Source: Desulfoarculaceae bacterium (GTDB lineage: Bacteria > Desulfobacterota > Desulfobulbia > Desulfobulbales > Desulfocapsaceae). Taken from it: DNA of 64,000 nucleotides. The notes under the pieces were generated by a model that was given only the letters and a program-made list of their open reading frames with translations, made no database searches and was not told where the DNA came from. The translations under genes were made by a program, and so were the position numbers. Positions 31,401 through 38,970 of this stretch are shown piece after piece (the stretch's first letter is position 1; each line of letters begins with the position of its first letter). The stretch is taken from the NCBI GenBank assembly GCA_019429465.1, contig JAHYIV010000003.1:1-64000 (forward strand), given 5' to 3'.

Positions 31401-31610
31401 GGGGAGACGGTCTATGCGATCCAGGTGGAGAATCCGCACCACTGCCAGTGCGGTGTCGCCTGGGTGGAGATGGATGGCCAGCGCCTGGCCGGCGGCGTCA
31501 TTCCTCTGGAACGGGGACTGGTGAAACATCGGGTGGTCGTCAGGATGGGAGATTCACCAAAGCCAGGTGTGGAGGAAAAGGCGCCTCCAAATGGCGAAGA
31601 ACAAGGCTGA
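22407..31610 (+). CDS. Cyclic beta-1,2-glucan synthase-like protein (GT84 plus glucoamylase-like and GH94 domains)
   Basis: About 3067 codons; GT motifs IITLDSDTQLP and RAHRWIRGDW; GH94-like NGRYGLMVTNSGGGYSRW, GTGDWNDGMNLVGAGGKGESVWLGWFL. Confidence 0.92.
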   Translation: MGIGTLIAYFAKQDEARRALRELTRQGFSRTALVYKDANGDIHSAGPILWRRALRVTLAACLFGGITTLLLHWPQLLPDWRPSTLLAFIFAGVIFVALAALLWQRLFRYGVESELIRNHARWLVSGESVLILQTPCESLPRPVALLRESGDIPPRLFIMHPKRERRVTARGPEVKLSPAQVLEHAQRHAREQQVDLQPQRNTELLKRFKHSRQWLRQVYADLAAANRLEQKSTPTADWILDNEYILEGNARAILLNLPRRFYQQLPILASDPYRGLPCIYGLAKDLVSHTEMRLDRENILAFIEAYQSVRTLTIGELWAIPQMLRFALIEGIQSLAVTALADLREHQLADFWANRLIAANRRDSNQLFAILAELAKAEVHPSPYFGAQLVGLLYDEAAVLAPVKNWLERTLKILLPDLHRHEMNRQTREQLASGNAFTSLRQLALLDWREIFEKLSRVEQILRHDPSGVYAKMDFATRDRCRRAIEELARAAAQPEEQVAGRVIKLAQRQATVDKERGHVSTWLIGKGRAELARLLACRETLRYRTLAWIHDHHTAIYTFSIGGVTALFIFLLVAWGLSPGFDQPGGSPALLLGLVLLLLIPVSQLAIELVNYLITRLLPPRSLPKMDFEESGIPDEFRTLVVVPMMLVNAETIRAEAEKLEIRYLANKEENLFFSLFTDYTDSATASREEDSGLLQTARLCLTELNGRHGGERFFLFHRERTWSESEQKFIGWERKRGKLEELNRLIDGTRPETAAPLVYVGDPDRLADIRFIITLDSDTQLPHASARRLVETLAHPLNQPRFDADGCIMAGYTIIQPRVSPTLPSTSGSIFSRLFSDAVGIDPYTQAVSDVYQDLSGEGSYHGKGIYDVRAFSRLLSGRFPEEWVLSHDLLEGAHVRVGLASDIEIYDEFPQGYRSYSSRAHRWIRGDWQIAGWIFPRVPQAAGGRGANPLSLFNRWKILDNLRRSLLPATSLALLTASWFISPRAGGIAALVVGLQLLFHPLAQSLTMATTRMGLRYFSPAKLWHDLLRAGADAALLPHQAAIALNAIVRACYRLMFSRHHLLEWTAQATDWRACRHQPLFVASLALGSIFSAIAGWAIWRIMPDNLLPASPWLALWFLSPLLVWFLNLQPGEQQRAQTLPETDRRFLRLVARRTWRYFSSFISADTSWLPPDNYQVAHQNSLAMRTSPTNIGLWMTSALGAHDCGYLTINQVVERLTRTMETIDRLERYQGHLLNWYDIQTLAPLEPRYVSAVDSGNLLGALWALEQGIDELVHGPLLDGKAFSGLADTGEILKHGAILEGTAGLDRQTLDRLLAEWNAPPTSIVDLLRLQRQTEVNVRSVVASAGAAPWVAELEEQVAAWRMISDRYLSWVEILAEKTLEELAPLGQEALLAIRHDLSRPPSLHDLAHGLIGSITILGAIREESRQAGTPLDPWLDRVIAALATSQWLAGETMGMAERLIIKIRELSAGLDMGFLYAPKRKLFAIGFNVSTNLLDDSSYDLLASEARFGSFAAIARGDVPMEHWFSMGRPYGAIGRQRVLLSWAGTMFEYLMPLLFQYSYDNSLLDKAAREAVAAQIAYGRGRHVPWGISESAFGNMDLNKTYQYQAFGVPTLGLKRGLEEQLVIAPYATLLALNVAPRETVHNLKQLNGLGMLGDYGYYEAMDFSRQPQREGRRGVIIKAYMAHHQGMAFLALINFLHGNPFPRRFHSDARVRAFELLLQERIPVLPALHLTSTRQTEPVLPGGELVAPTGSTFTTPHTTIPKTQLLSNGRYGLMVTNSGGGYSRWGGQELTRWRSDPTCDSQGTFCYLHEPDADHLWSTTYHPVGGKVAGYSVDFTLDRAVFRRDDYGIHTETEVIVSPEDDVEVRRITLVNRSDRARSLHLTSYVELSMAPHNADRQHPAFNKLFIQTEALPEQQTLLAFRRARSENEPPLYVAHRLTFEHPGEECPPAEGWQFETDRSRFIGRGRTLASPMGTVQELGNSQGFVLDPSLSLRHSLTLEPGQRIQLSLVLAAGPTREHVLLLMDKYCEPQAINRAMDFAWGSAQQELQMRHIQPDEARRFQKLASHLLFPNALLRAPGERLAENRKGQAGLWAYGISGDLPIALVTIGKTWDISLARQMLQAHSYWRMHGLSTDLVILNEEAGGYERPLQERLERLLQANSLFNRSDQQGGVFLRNAALIPEEDLQLLKFAASVVLVAARGTLPQQLGMPMEPPELMARLIRKPVPREPSAPLPFMELHYFNSLGGFTPDGHEYAIYLGPDTNTPAPWVNVIANPTFGTMVSESGSGFTWYGNSQRNRLTGWSNDPVVDPASEVLYLRDEESGVFWSPTAMPIREESAYRARHGAGYTIFEHNSNGIEQELTVFVPVDENGGQPIKLQRLRLTNGSSRRRRLSVTYYVELTLGENRETSQMHIITNWDDEAQALLARNRYHPEYPERVAFVAITPQAESYDGDRTAFIGRNRSLANPAAMELTRLSRRTGAGRDPCAALRVTVEFSPGEQREITCMLGQAGSVTQARELALRFQEDQALEEALAQTRAWWDALLSTIEVHTPDLAADLLLNRWLQYQSLSCRIWGRSAFYQSGGAFGFRDQLQDVLAFLYSRPELARDQILLAASRQFREGDVQHWWHEPAGTGIRSRITDDLLWLPYVVAYYVRTTGDVEILKVEMPFLDAPVLAEDQHEVFSTPEVTPERATLFEHCRRAVSRGLTIGPHGLPLIGTGDWNDGMNLVGAGGKGESVWLGWFLCEVLQGMAELSSLLHQPELSRTYHEERSGLIQRVEQAGWDGEWYLRGTFDDGTLLGSATNTEARIDSLPQSWAWLSGAADPARADQGLESAWRHLVRQDEGLVLLFTPPFDKTEPSPGYIKGYPPGVRENGGQYTHAALWMAMAMARKGDGERTVQLLRLINPIEHARDAEAVWLYGVEPYVIAADVYRLPERIGQGGWTWYTGAAAWMYRAWVEEVLGLQVQSGQMQVNPVIPAAWEGFSLRYRHGETVYAIQVENPHHCQCGVAWVEMDGQRLAGGVIPLERGLVKHRVVVRMGDSPKPGVEEKAPPNGEEQG

Positions 31611-31765
31611 CAGCTGAGCAGGATGTAAATATTGCAGGTACTTCCCGTCAGTTACCAACCCGCTGATCTAAGAGCAAGGAAGAAGGACAGCCGACCAAGT
31701 CATAATATAACTTTCATCAATGGCGAAAACCCGTTTCCTGTGTTATATTTTGCTCCAATTAGATA

Positions 31766-31906
31766 GTGCCTGTCCATAAATGGTCTTTTTGCCCGATCTC
31801 TGCGTCATGCTCAAAAAATAATGCTCGGAATATCATACATATGCCTGCGCTTATTTTTTTCGCAGTCCTTGATCTCGAGCTAAAATCCTCATTTATGGAC
31901 AGACAC
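31766..31906. mobile_element. MITE-like element A (141 bp), copy 3 (inverse), TSD TAGATA
   Basis: TAGATA at 31760-31765 and 31907-31912. Confidence 0.93.
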
Positions 31907-32072
31907 TAGATAGAAAGAAAAATACTTTATCCTTCCATTCGTCTACAAAGGGCCTGCGGCAGGCTCACGGTGAACGGCAACAGGCTGATCCATCCTCAAC
32001 TCTGCGCCTTCGCCCTGAACAACCTTGGCAGGATTTTTCAACTCCCTCAATCAACACATTTTATCTCTTCCC

Positions 32073-32585
32073 ATGGCCATACGTACAATTTTAGAATTTC
32101 CGCACCCTGTCCTCCGTCAGAAGGCAAGCCCGATCTCCGTCTTTAACGAGGAACTCAAGGACATGGTCGCTGACATGACCGAGACCATGTATGACGCGCC
32201 CGGCATCGGTCTGGCCGCGCCCCAGATTGGCGAGTCCATCCAGTTGATTGTGGTCGATGTGGCCAAGCTCGAAGCAGAGCAACAGGTCCTGGTCATGATC
32301 AATCCCCGGATTATCAGCCAGGAAGGAAGCCAGGTCGACGAAGAGGGCTGCCTCAGCGTCATTGACCTGACCGCCAATGTTAAACGGTTCCAGAAAATCA
32401 CCGTGACCTATCAGGATCTTGACGGCAATCTGCTGGAAATAAGCACGGAAGACCGCTTTGCCGTGGTCCTCCAGCACGAGATTGATCACCTGCACGGAGT
32501 TCTCTTTATCGACCACCTGAGCGCCCTGAAACGAACCCTGTACAAGAAAAAGGTCCAGAAAATGCTGACCGAAAAAAAGGCATAA
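32073..32585 (+). CDS. def: Peptide deformylase
   Basis: GIGLAAPQIG, EEGCLSV, LQHEIDHLHGVLFIDHL. Confidence 0.97.
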   Translation: MAIRTILEFPHPVLRQKASPISVFNEELKDMVADMTETMYDAPGIGLAAPQIGESIQLIVVDVAKLEAEQQVLVMINPRIISQEGSQVDEEGCLSVIDLTANVKRFQKITVTYQDLDGNLLEISTEDRFAVVLQHEIDHLHGVLFIDHLSALKRTLYKKKVQKMLTEKKA

Positions 32586-32599
32586 AAAAGGCGTAACAG

Positions 32600-33550
32600 A
32601 TGACAGACACAAGCCTCCGCATCATCTTCATGGGCACCCCGGACTTTGCCGTCCCCGCCCTGCACAAACTGCTGGCCGGACCAGATGAGATAGTGGCCGT
32701 AATCACCCAGCCTGACCGTCCCAAGGGCCGCGGCAAAAAACTGAGCCCCCCGCCGGTCAAGGTTGCAGCGGAGCTGGCCGGTATTCCGGTGCTGCAACCC
32801 ACCAGGCTTCGTACCGCAGAATTCACGGATACCCTGAAGAGTTACCGGCCGGATCTGATCATCGTCGCCGCCTATGGCCGCATGCTGCCGGACTCCATCC
32901 TCGAACTCCCCCGACTGGGCTGCATCAACATCCATGGCTCACTGTTGCCCCGACACCGCGGGGCCGCTCCCATCCAGTGGGCAGTCATCAAGGGCGACCA
33001 GCAGGCCGGCATCACCATTATGCAGATGGACGCAGGCATGGATACCGGAGACATCCTGCTACAGGCGGCAATCCCGGTGAGCACAGACGAGACTGCGGGC
33101 AGCCTTTTTACAAAACTCGCGGAACTGGGGGGCAGCACCCTGATGCAGGCACTCGACCTGCCGCGCTTGGACAAACTCAGCCGGACCCGCCAGGATCACA
33201 GCCTGGCCACCGCCGCCCCGCCGCTGACCAAGGAAGACGGCTGCCTTGACTGGAACCAGCCGGCAGCAAAACTGCACTGCCTGATCCGCGGCCTTGACCC
33301 CTGGCCCGGGGCCTACAGTTTTGTCAACGGCCACCGTTTCCGCTTTTTTGCCCCGGAGATCGTCCACAAAGAGAGCAGACAAGCTGCCGGAACCCTGCTC
33401 CTGGCCGACACCCAGGGTCTGCTCATTACCACCGCCCGGGACTGCCTGCTGATCAAAGAGATCCAGCCGGAGGGAAAAAAACGGATGACGGTTGAGGCCT
33501 ACCTCTGCGGCCACCCGCTGGCACCTGGCATGCAGTTCACCCGAGAATAA
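32600..33550 (+). CDS. fmt: Methionyl-tRNA formyltransferase
   Basis: IIFMGTPDFAVPAL, INIHGSLLPRHRGAAPIQWAVIKGD. Confidence 0.97.
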   Translation: MTDTSLRIIFMGTPDFAVPALHKLLAGPDEIVAVITQPDRPKGRGKKLSPPPVKVAAELAGIPVLQPTRLRTAEFTDTLKSYRPDLIIVAAYGRMLPDSILELPRLGCINIHGSLLPRHRGAAPIQWAVIKGDQQAGITIMQMDAGMDTGDILLQAAIPVSTDETAGSLFTKLAELGGSTLMQALDLPRLDKLSRTRQDHSLATAAPPLTKEDGCLDWNQPAAKLHCLIRGLDPWPGAYSFVNGHRFRFFAPEIVHKESRQAAGTLLLADTQGLLITTARDCLLIKEIQPEGKKRMTVEAYLCGHPLAPGMQFTRE

Positions 33551-33593
33551 TCTCCCCCCCCTCTGCCTCCTTCAGGACACCCTTCAATCCGCC

Positions 33594-34790
33594 ATGTCCA
33601 CATCCACACAAGCCCAAAAAATTGGCTACACCGACTGTTTCTCCGGCATCAGCGGCGATATGTTTCTGGCCGCCCTGCTCGCTGCCGGCCTTGACGAAAA
33701 TCTTCTGCGGCTGGAACTCGATAGACTGGATATTGGACCATTCGATCTGACCGTCACCAGCACCAGACCCTCGGGGATCAAGGCGACGAAGGTCGAGATC
33801 AGCGCCAGGGGGAATCAGCAGTTTCGCAATCTGGCCGCCATCCTTGACATCCTTCGAGCCAGCGATCTTGCGCCAGACATTATCGCCAGGGCCGGCGAGG
33901 TCTTCACGGCCCTGGCCAGTGCCGAGGCCAAGGTCCATGGCCTGCCGATGGACCAGATCCATTTTCATGAGGTGGGAGCCATCGACACCATCATTGACGT
34001 GGTGGGTGTCATTGTCGGCCTGCACCATCTGGGGATAGAGCAGCTGGTCAGCTCACCCCTGCCCTGGGGCCATGGTTTTGTCGACTGCGCCCATGGCCGC
34101 CTGCCGCTGCCGGCGCCGGCCGTCTGTGAACTGCTGACAGGGGTCCCGGTGCATGCCGTCGACATCACCCAGGAGCTGGTAACCCCCACTGGGGCCGCTT
34201 TGCTCACCACCTTGAGTCAGGGGTTTGGACCGCTTCCGGACATGACCATCACCGCCACAGGATATGGGAGCGGCAATCATATTCTCCCCAACCGGCAACC
34301 CAACCTGCTGCGCCTGATTATCGGCCACAAGGCACAGGAAGCCCAGACCGTCGAGGTCATCGAGACCCACCTCGACGACTGGAACAGCGAGGGTTTCCCC
34401 TATCTCTGCGAGCTCCTGCTCAGGCAGGGGGCGCTCGATGTCAGCCTGACCCCGATGCTGATGAAAAAGGGACGACCGGGACAACTGCTGCGCGTCATCT
34501 GCCACCCATCCCATGGACTGCCGCTGAAACAGACCATCCTCTCGGAGACCACGGCCATTGGCCTGCGTTTCCGCACGGAATTGAGGATGACCCTGGAACG
34601 TGAACAGGTGCTGGTTGAGACCCGATGGGGAAAGATCGCGGCCAAGAAGGTGCAGACCCCGGCCGGGGCGGTGATCTATCCGGAATATGAGGCCTGCAGA
34701 GAGATTGCTAAAATCGCGCAGGTTCCCCTGCAGCAGGTGTACCGGGAAGTGTCCGTGGGCAGAGAAACAAAAAAAGAAGGGAAGGAATAA
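33594..34790 (+). CDS. larC: Nickel pincer cofactor biosynthesis protein LarC
   Basis: IGYTDCFSGISGDMFLAALLAAG, HFHEVGAIDTIIDVVG, ETHLDDWNSEGFPYL. Confidence 0.93.
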   Translation: MSTSTQAQKIGYTDCFSGISGDMFLAALLAAGLDENLLRLELDRLDIGPFDLTVTSTRPSGIKATKVEISARGNQQFRNLAAILDILRASDLAPDIIARAGEVFTALASAEAKVHGLPMDQIHFHEVGAIDTIIDVVGVIVGLHHLGIEQLVSSPLPWGHGFVDCAHGRLPLPAPAVCELLTGVPVHAVDITQELVTPTGAALLTTLSQGFGPLPDMTITATGYGSGNHILPNRQPNLLRLIIGHKAQEAQTVEVIETHLDDWNSEGFPYLCELLLRQGALDVSLTPMLMKKGRPGQLLRVICHPSHGLPLKQTILSETTAIGLRFRTELRMTLEREQVLVETRWGKIAAKKVQTPAGAVIYPEYEACREIAKIAQVPLQQVYREVSVGRETKKEGKE

Positions 34791-34792
34791 AT

Positions 34793-35257
34793 ATGAATCG
34801 TCTGATTATGGCCCTGGCAACAGGATTCTATTCCGGCAGACTGCCGCTGTGCCCGGGAACCTGGGGTTCGCTTGCCGCCATCCTCCCCTGGTTTTTTCTG
34901 CGCGAGCTGCCCTGGCCGGCCTACCTGCTCATGCTGGTCCTGGTCTTTATCCTCGGTTTTTTTGTCTCCGGCTCGGCCGAAAAACTGCTGGATCAGCCCG
35001 ATGCCGGCCCCATCGTCATCGACGAGTTCCTGGGCATGTTCATCACCCTGGCCTTCGCCCCCGATCATCCTGCGGCCTGGGTCCTGGGTTTTCTGCTGTT
35101 CCGCTTTTTTGACATCAAAAAGCCCTTTCCCTGCTCCTGGTTTGATGAGCGCATCCATGGCGGCATCGGCATCATGATGGATGATGTGATCGCCGGGATC
35201 TATGCCCTGGCCAGCCTGCAGCTCATCTGGTTTATCGGGGATATGATCTGGAGCTGA
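34793..35257 (+). CDS. pgpA: Phosphatidylglycerophosphatase A
   Basis: LPLCPGTWGSLAAI, DEFLGMFITL, RFFDIKKPFPCSWFDERIHGGIGIMMDDVIAGIYA. Confidence 0.95.
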   Translation: MNRLIMALATGFYSGRLPLCPGTWGSLAAILPWFFLRELPWPAYLLMLVLVFILGFFVSGSAEKLLDQPDAGPIVIDEFLGMFITLAFAPDHPAAWVLGFLLFRFFDIKKPFPCSWFDERIHGGIGIMMDDVIAGIYALASLQLIWFIGDMIWS

Positions 35258-35275
35258 GACGCTGATCTGCTCCTG

Positions 35276-37666
35276 TCATTGGAGGCGGAAGGTCACGACC
35301 AGAGGCAGATGATCAGAGGCCACCTGGGCCAGCTCATTGGCCGGCACATCAACATCGATCACCTCTATACCGGGACTGATATACACGTGATCAATCCTGG
35401 CCAGCGGGAATCGACTGCAGAAGGTGTTCATCGGCCGCCTGTCGATTCTCTGCAACTGAGCATCGGCAAGACCCGCCTGCATCCGCCTGCAGACAGGAGA
35501 TCCGGGTGTGGCATTAAAATCACCACACAAAAGGGCAGGAAACCGGCAGTCAGGATGGGCCAGCCACTCACTGCCCATCAAGGCCTCGACCTGAACCAGC
35601 CGCTCTTTAGGGAAAAGGCCCAGATGGGTATTCAGGCATTGAATCTCTTTATTCCCTACCGTAATCCCAACCCACAAGGCGCCGCGCGGCTCCAGATACG
35701 GACTTCCCGGTAGACCGGGCAGGGGCCCGGCCTTGACCAGCCGCAAGGGCAAATGGGTCAAAATGGCATCGCCATAGAGTTCATCCGCCACCCGCACCGT
35801 AGGATAAAAATGATGCGCCATCTCCAGATACTCGGCAATGACCCGGGCCTGATCAACACCCCCTGTCCTGCCTTTGCCCACATCCACCTCCTGCAGGGCC
35901 ACGATATCAGGATGATGCCGGCCAATGACCCGGGCAATGCGTTCCGGCGCCAGCACCCCATCCATACCGAGACAACTGTGGATATTATAGGACATGATCC
36001 GCAGGGTCTGTTGCTCTGCAGACCTCACGGGGCGTGGCATACTTCTTCTCTCGGGATGGTCCAGAATACGACAGGCGGCGTAACGCAGATCATGAGGACG
36101 CAGATAGCCGAACCCTCGCTTCGGCAGAATGACATCACCAGGCAGCAGGGTAAAGGCACCTGTCTCTTCCGGTCCGGCCCCGCAATGCGAGCCGTTTTCC
36201 ATGGCAAAGGTGATTGACGGGGCGCCAACACGCCAGCCGGACAGGACAAAATCGCCGGCATCCTGATGCTGACACAGGGTTATCATGTCGGCACAGACCT
36301 CAGCCAGAAAGGGGTGTCGCGGACCGAAGATCTTTTCCTGCTCGTCGGGAAGGAGATAACTGCCTTCACTGGTCCAGGCCTTGACACGACCTGGCCGCTC
36401 ACTCACCAGTACCAGGGGAACATGGCCCCTGGCGACCAGATCCACGGCCATCATATCGCGCCGGTCCGCATCCAGCTCAGAGGGCAGATAGACAAAGGCC
36501 AGCGGCCCCATGGCGGTCACCACCACACCCTGGATGTCTGTCTCCATGTCATCCGCATTGAAGACCTTGAATATTTTTTGAAGACGCTTGCCGCCGAGCA
36601 ATCTGACCCGATGCGACTGGATCCCCCGATGATTTCCCTTACCCTGGACCAGCCCTTTATCCTCATGCCGGGCAAAAAGAGAAGATACCACCTCCTCGAT
36701 GGTCCTCCCATACTCCTTGATATAAGAGAGGGACTTCTCCTGACCATGGTCAGAATAGATCCAGAGCTCATAACTGCGGCGGCTGGATCGTTTGGCCGCC
36801 CGCCAGATACGGGCAATGGAGTCATCTATTCCCTTCAGGCCCCAATGGGCAAAGAGGGACGAGGGGCCGCGGCGATGGGCCTGTTCATCATAACCGATAA
36901 AGTTGAGGTGGATGACCGGCAGACCTCGGGCCACATCAATCTTGGCGCCGATAGTGATCAACTCCCTGAGCAGAACACAGATTCCCACCCTGGTCGGGAC
37001 AAAAATAAGTTCCTTACCCAGATTATGGCCGTCAATAAGGCCGGAGACGCAATCAGCCAGGGCCAGAAAGAATTCAACAATCAAGAGGACCAAGACCCTG
37101 ATAAAGCTGTAGATATTGGAAATCAAGAGGGACAGCAGAGCAAAAGGCCTGGTGGCGCGAAGCAAGTCCCCCCAGCCCATTGTTGATGAACAGAAATGTG
37201 ATTCCTCGGCACCACCGGTAAAAATATCAGAGTAGGCGCTGCCGCCAATGAGAAGAGGAATGCCCTTTGTTTCCAGCTGCCGTTCGATCTCTGCCGCCGA
37301 ATCAGGATCAAGCATCCGCACAATCCGTCCTGATTTTCTATCCATAAAACTGAAGGCGGGTACCGCTCCTTTTACCCCATAAAAAAGTTCCGCCTGCACC
37401 GCCGGGGTACTGGATGGCAGGCCGGAATAGTGATGATGGAGCTGATAATGCTCTTTCTTCAGCAGGCGGCGGACAAAGGGCATCTTTTTCTTCTTCAGCG
37501 CCTGCTTGAGCTGATTATAGGAAAGGCCGTCCACCTGGATCATGACAATGCCGGGCGACTGGCTCTCTTCCCCTGACTGTGGCAGAGACAGAAGACGGAT
37601 GGCCCGTTCACTGCGGCTGATCAAGCGACGAATCCTTCTGAAAAATTGTTCCACTCGCAGGATCAT
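35276..37666 (-). CDS. Fusion: alkaline phosphatase superfamily (nucleotide pyrophosphatase-like) plus endonuclease/exonuclease/phosphatase (EEP) domain
   Basis: N-terminal VMIQVDGLSYNQLKQAL...IYSDHGQEKS; C-terminal LRIMSYNIHSCLGMDG...DIVALQEVD...LCGDFNATPGSP...DHLPLVVTF. Confidence 0.85.
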   Translation of the reverse strand: MILRVEQFFRRIRRLISRSERAIRLLSLPQSGEESQSPGIVMIQVDGLSYNQLKQALKKKKMPFVRRLLKKEHYQLHHHYSGLPSSTPAVQAELFYGVKGAVPAFSFMDRKSGRIVRMLDPDSAAEIERQLETKGIPLLIGGSAYSDIFTGGAEESHFCSSTMGWGDLLRATRPFALLSLLISNIYSFIRVLVLLIVEFFLALADCVSGLIDGHNLGKELIFVPTRVGICVLLRELITIGAKIDVARGLPVIHLNFIGYDEQAHRRGPSSLFAHWGLKGIDDSIARIWRAAKRSSRRSYELWIYSDHGQEKSLSYIKEYGRTIEEVVSSLFARHEDKGLVQGKGNHRGIQSHRVRLLGGKRLQKIFKVFNADDMETDIQGVVVTAMGPLAFVYLPSELDADRRDMMAVDLVARGHVPLVLVSERPGRVKAWTSEGSYLLPDEQEKIFGPRHPFLAEVCADMITLCQHQDAGDFVLSGWRVGAPSITFAMENGSHCGAGPEETGAFTLLPGDVILPKRGFGYLRPHDLRYAACRILDHPERRSMPRPVRSAEQQTLRIMSYNIHSCLGMDGVLAPERIARVIGRHHPDIVALQEVDVGKGRTGGVDQARVIAEYLEMAHHFYPTVRVADELYGDAILTHLPLRLVKAGPLPGLPGSPYLEPRGALWVGITVGNKEIQCLNTHLGLFPKERLVQVEALMGSEWLAHPDCRFPALLCGDFNATPGSPVCRRMQAGLADAQLQRIDRRPMNTFCSRFPLARIDHVYISPGIEVIDVDVPANELAQVASDHLPLVVTFRLQ

Positions 37667-38970
37667 GGCTGCTTTTTATCCTCTGACTCTCCGCCATGGA
37701 AAGCGGCATCGGCGGCATCAAGAACATTTTTGAAGATATCCCACTCCACCCTGATCCTGCGCACCATTTCCTCCCAGGTGCCATACTCCTCATGAGAGCT
37801 GACAGTTTGACGGTTGCCTTTCTCTTTTCTCTGCCTGACGCCTTCATACAGGGCCAGGGCCCTGGAGGCGGTCGATTCATGAGAAAAATTCCAGGCCGTG
37901 CTCCGGGCGCCCTCCTGCAGCAGGGTCATGCGGCCAGACGAAAGGTTGGCCAGCGATTGCAGGGCGGCGACAAAGGCATCATGGGATTCGTCCTGGAGCA
38001 GTCTGCCGTTGACGCCATCGACCACCACCTCACGCACTCCGGGGGCATCGAGGGCCACCACCGGCACCCCGGCGGCCATGGCCTCGGTCAGCACCATGCC
38101 CTGGGTTTCACTCCTGGAGGCAAAGGCAAAGAGATCCATGGCCTGATAGCTGCTGGCCAGCAGGGGCTGCTCCAGCAGGCCCACATGGTGCAGACGAAGA
38201 GCCAGATTAGCCCTGGCAAAGATCTGCTTGATGGTCTTTTCAGAAGGGCCGCTGCCGATCAGCAGAAAATGGGCCCGGCTGTCCGTCTGCAGATAGGCGG
38301 CCACGGCCGTGGCCAGAAACTCCAGATTCTTCTCCGGGGCCAGACGGCCCAGATGGCCGATGATAAAGGCATCGGCAGGGAGACACATGGCCGCCCGGAA
38401 CCCGGGGCCTGAGCCCCGGGCAAAGTCCTTGACATCCACACCGGTGGGCACAACCTCAATGGGGGTGCGCACCCCCCGTCCCTGGAGCACCTCGGCAACA
38501 CTCTGACTGGGGGCAAAGACCAGATCACAGAAGTTGGCATAACTGGTTGACAGTTGAATGACAAACTGTTTCATGGCCTGGGAATCACCCGGCACATAAT
38601 GGGTGTACTGCTCATACATGGTATGATGGGTAAAGATCAGCGGCAGGTCATAGCGACGGGCCATGCGCAGGGCCGTACCGCCAAGGAGAAAGGGATGATG
38701 GGCGTGAATAATATCAGGATGAAAGTCCTCAACCGCCGAGGCAAGAGGACCATGGACCGGCAGAACCACCGAAAAATCACTGCCGTTGAAATGCTGAATG
38801 GCCGGGATGCGGACAACATCCATCTCGTTTTCCGGCATCTTTTCAAATTTTGGGGCCACCACCAGAACCCTGTGCCCCTGCCGTCGATACTCGGCGGTAA
38901 ATCTTTCCACGGAGCGGGCCACGCCACCGATATGGGGAGTGAAGGTATTGGTCATCATCATAATATTCAT
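37663..38970 (-). CDS. Glycosyltransferase family 4 (GT-B)
   Basis: NTFTPHIGGVARSVERFTAEYRRQGHRVLVVAP, HAHHPFLLG, EAMAAGVPVVALDAPGVREVV. Confidence 0.9.
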   Translation of the reverse strand: MNIMMMTNTFTPHIGGVARSVERFTAEYRRQGHRVLVVAPKFEKMPENEMDVVRIPAIQHFNGSDFSVVLPVHGPLASAVEDFHPDIIHAHHPFLLGGTALRMARRYDLPLIFTHHTMYEQYTHYVPGDSQAMKQFVIQLSTSYANFCDLVFAPSQSVAEVLQGRGVRTPIEVVPTGVDVKDFARGSGPGFRAAMCLPADAFIIGHLGRLAPEKNLEFLATAVAAYLQTDSRAHFLLIGSGPSEKTIKQIFARANLALRLHHVGLLEQPLLASSYQAMDLFAFASRSETQGMVLTEAMAAGVPVVALDAPGVREVVVDGVNGRLLQDESHDAFVAALQSLANLSSGRMTLLQEGARSTAWNFSHESTASRALALYEGVRQRKEKGNRQTVSSHEEYGTWEEMVRRIRVEWDIFKNVLDAADAAFHGGESEDKKQP

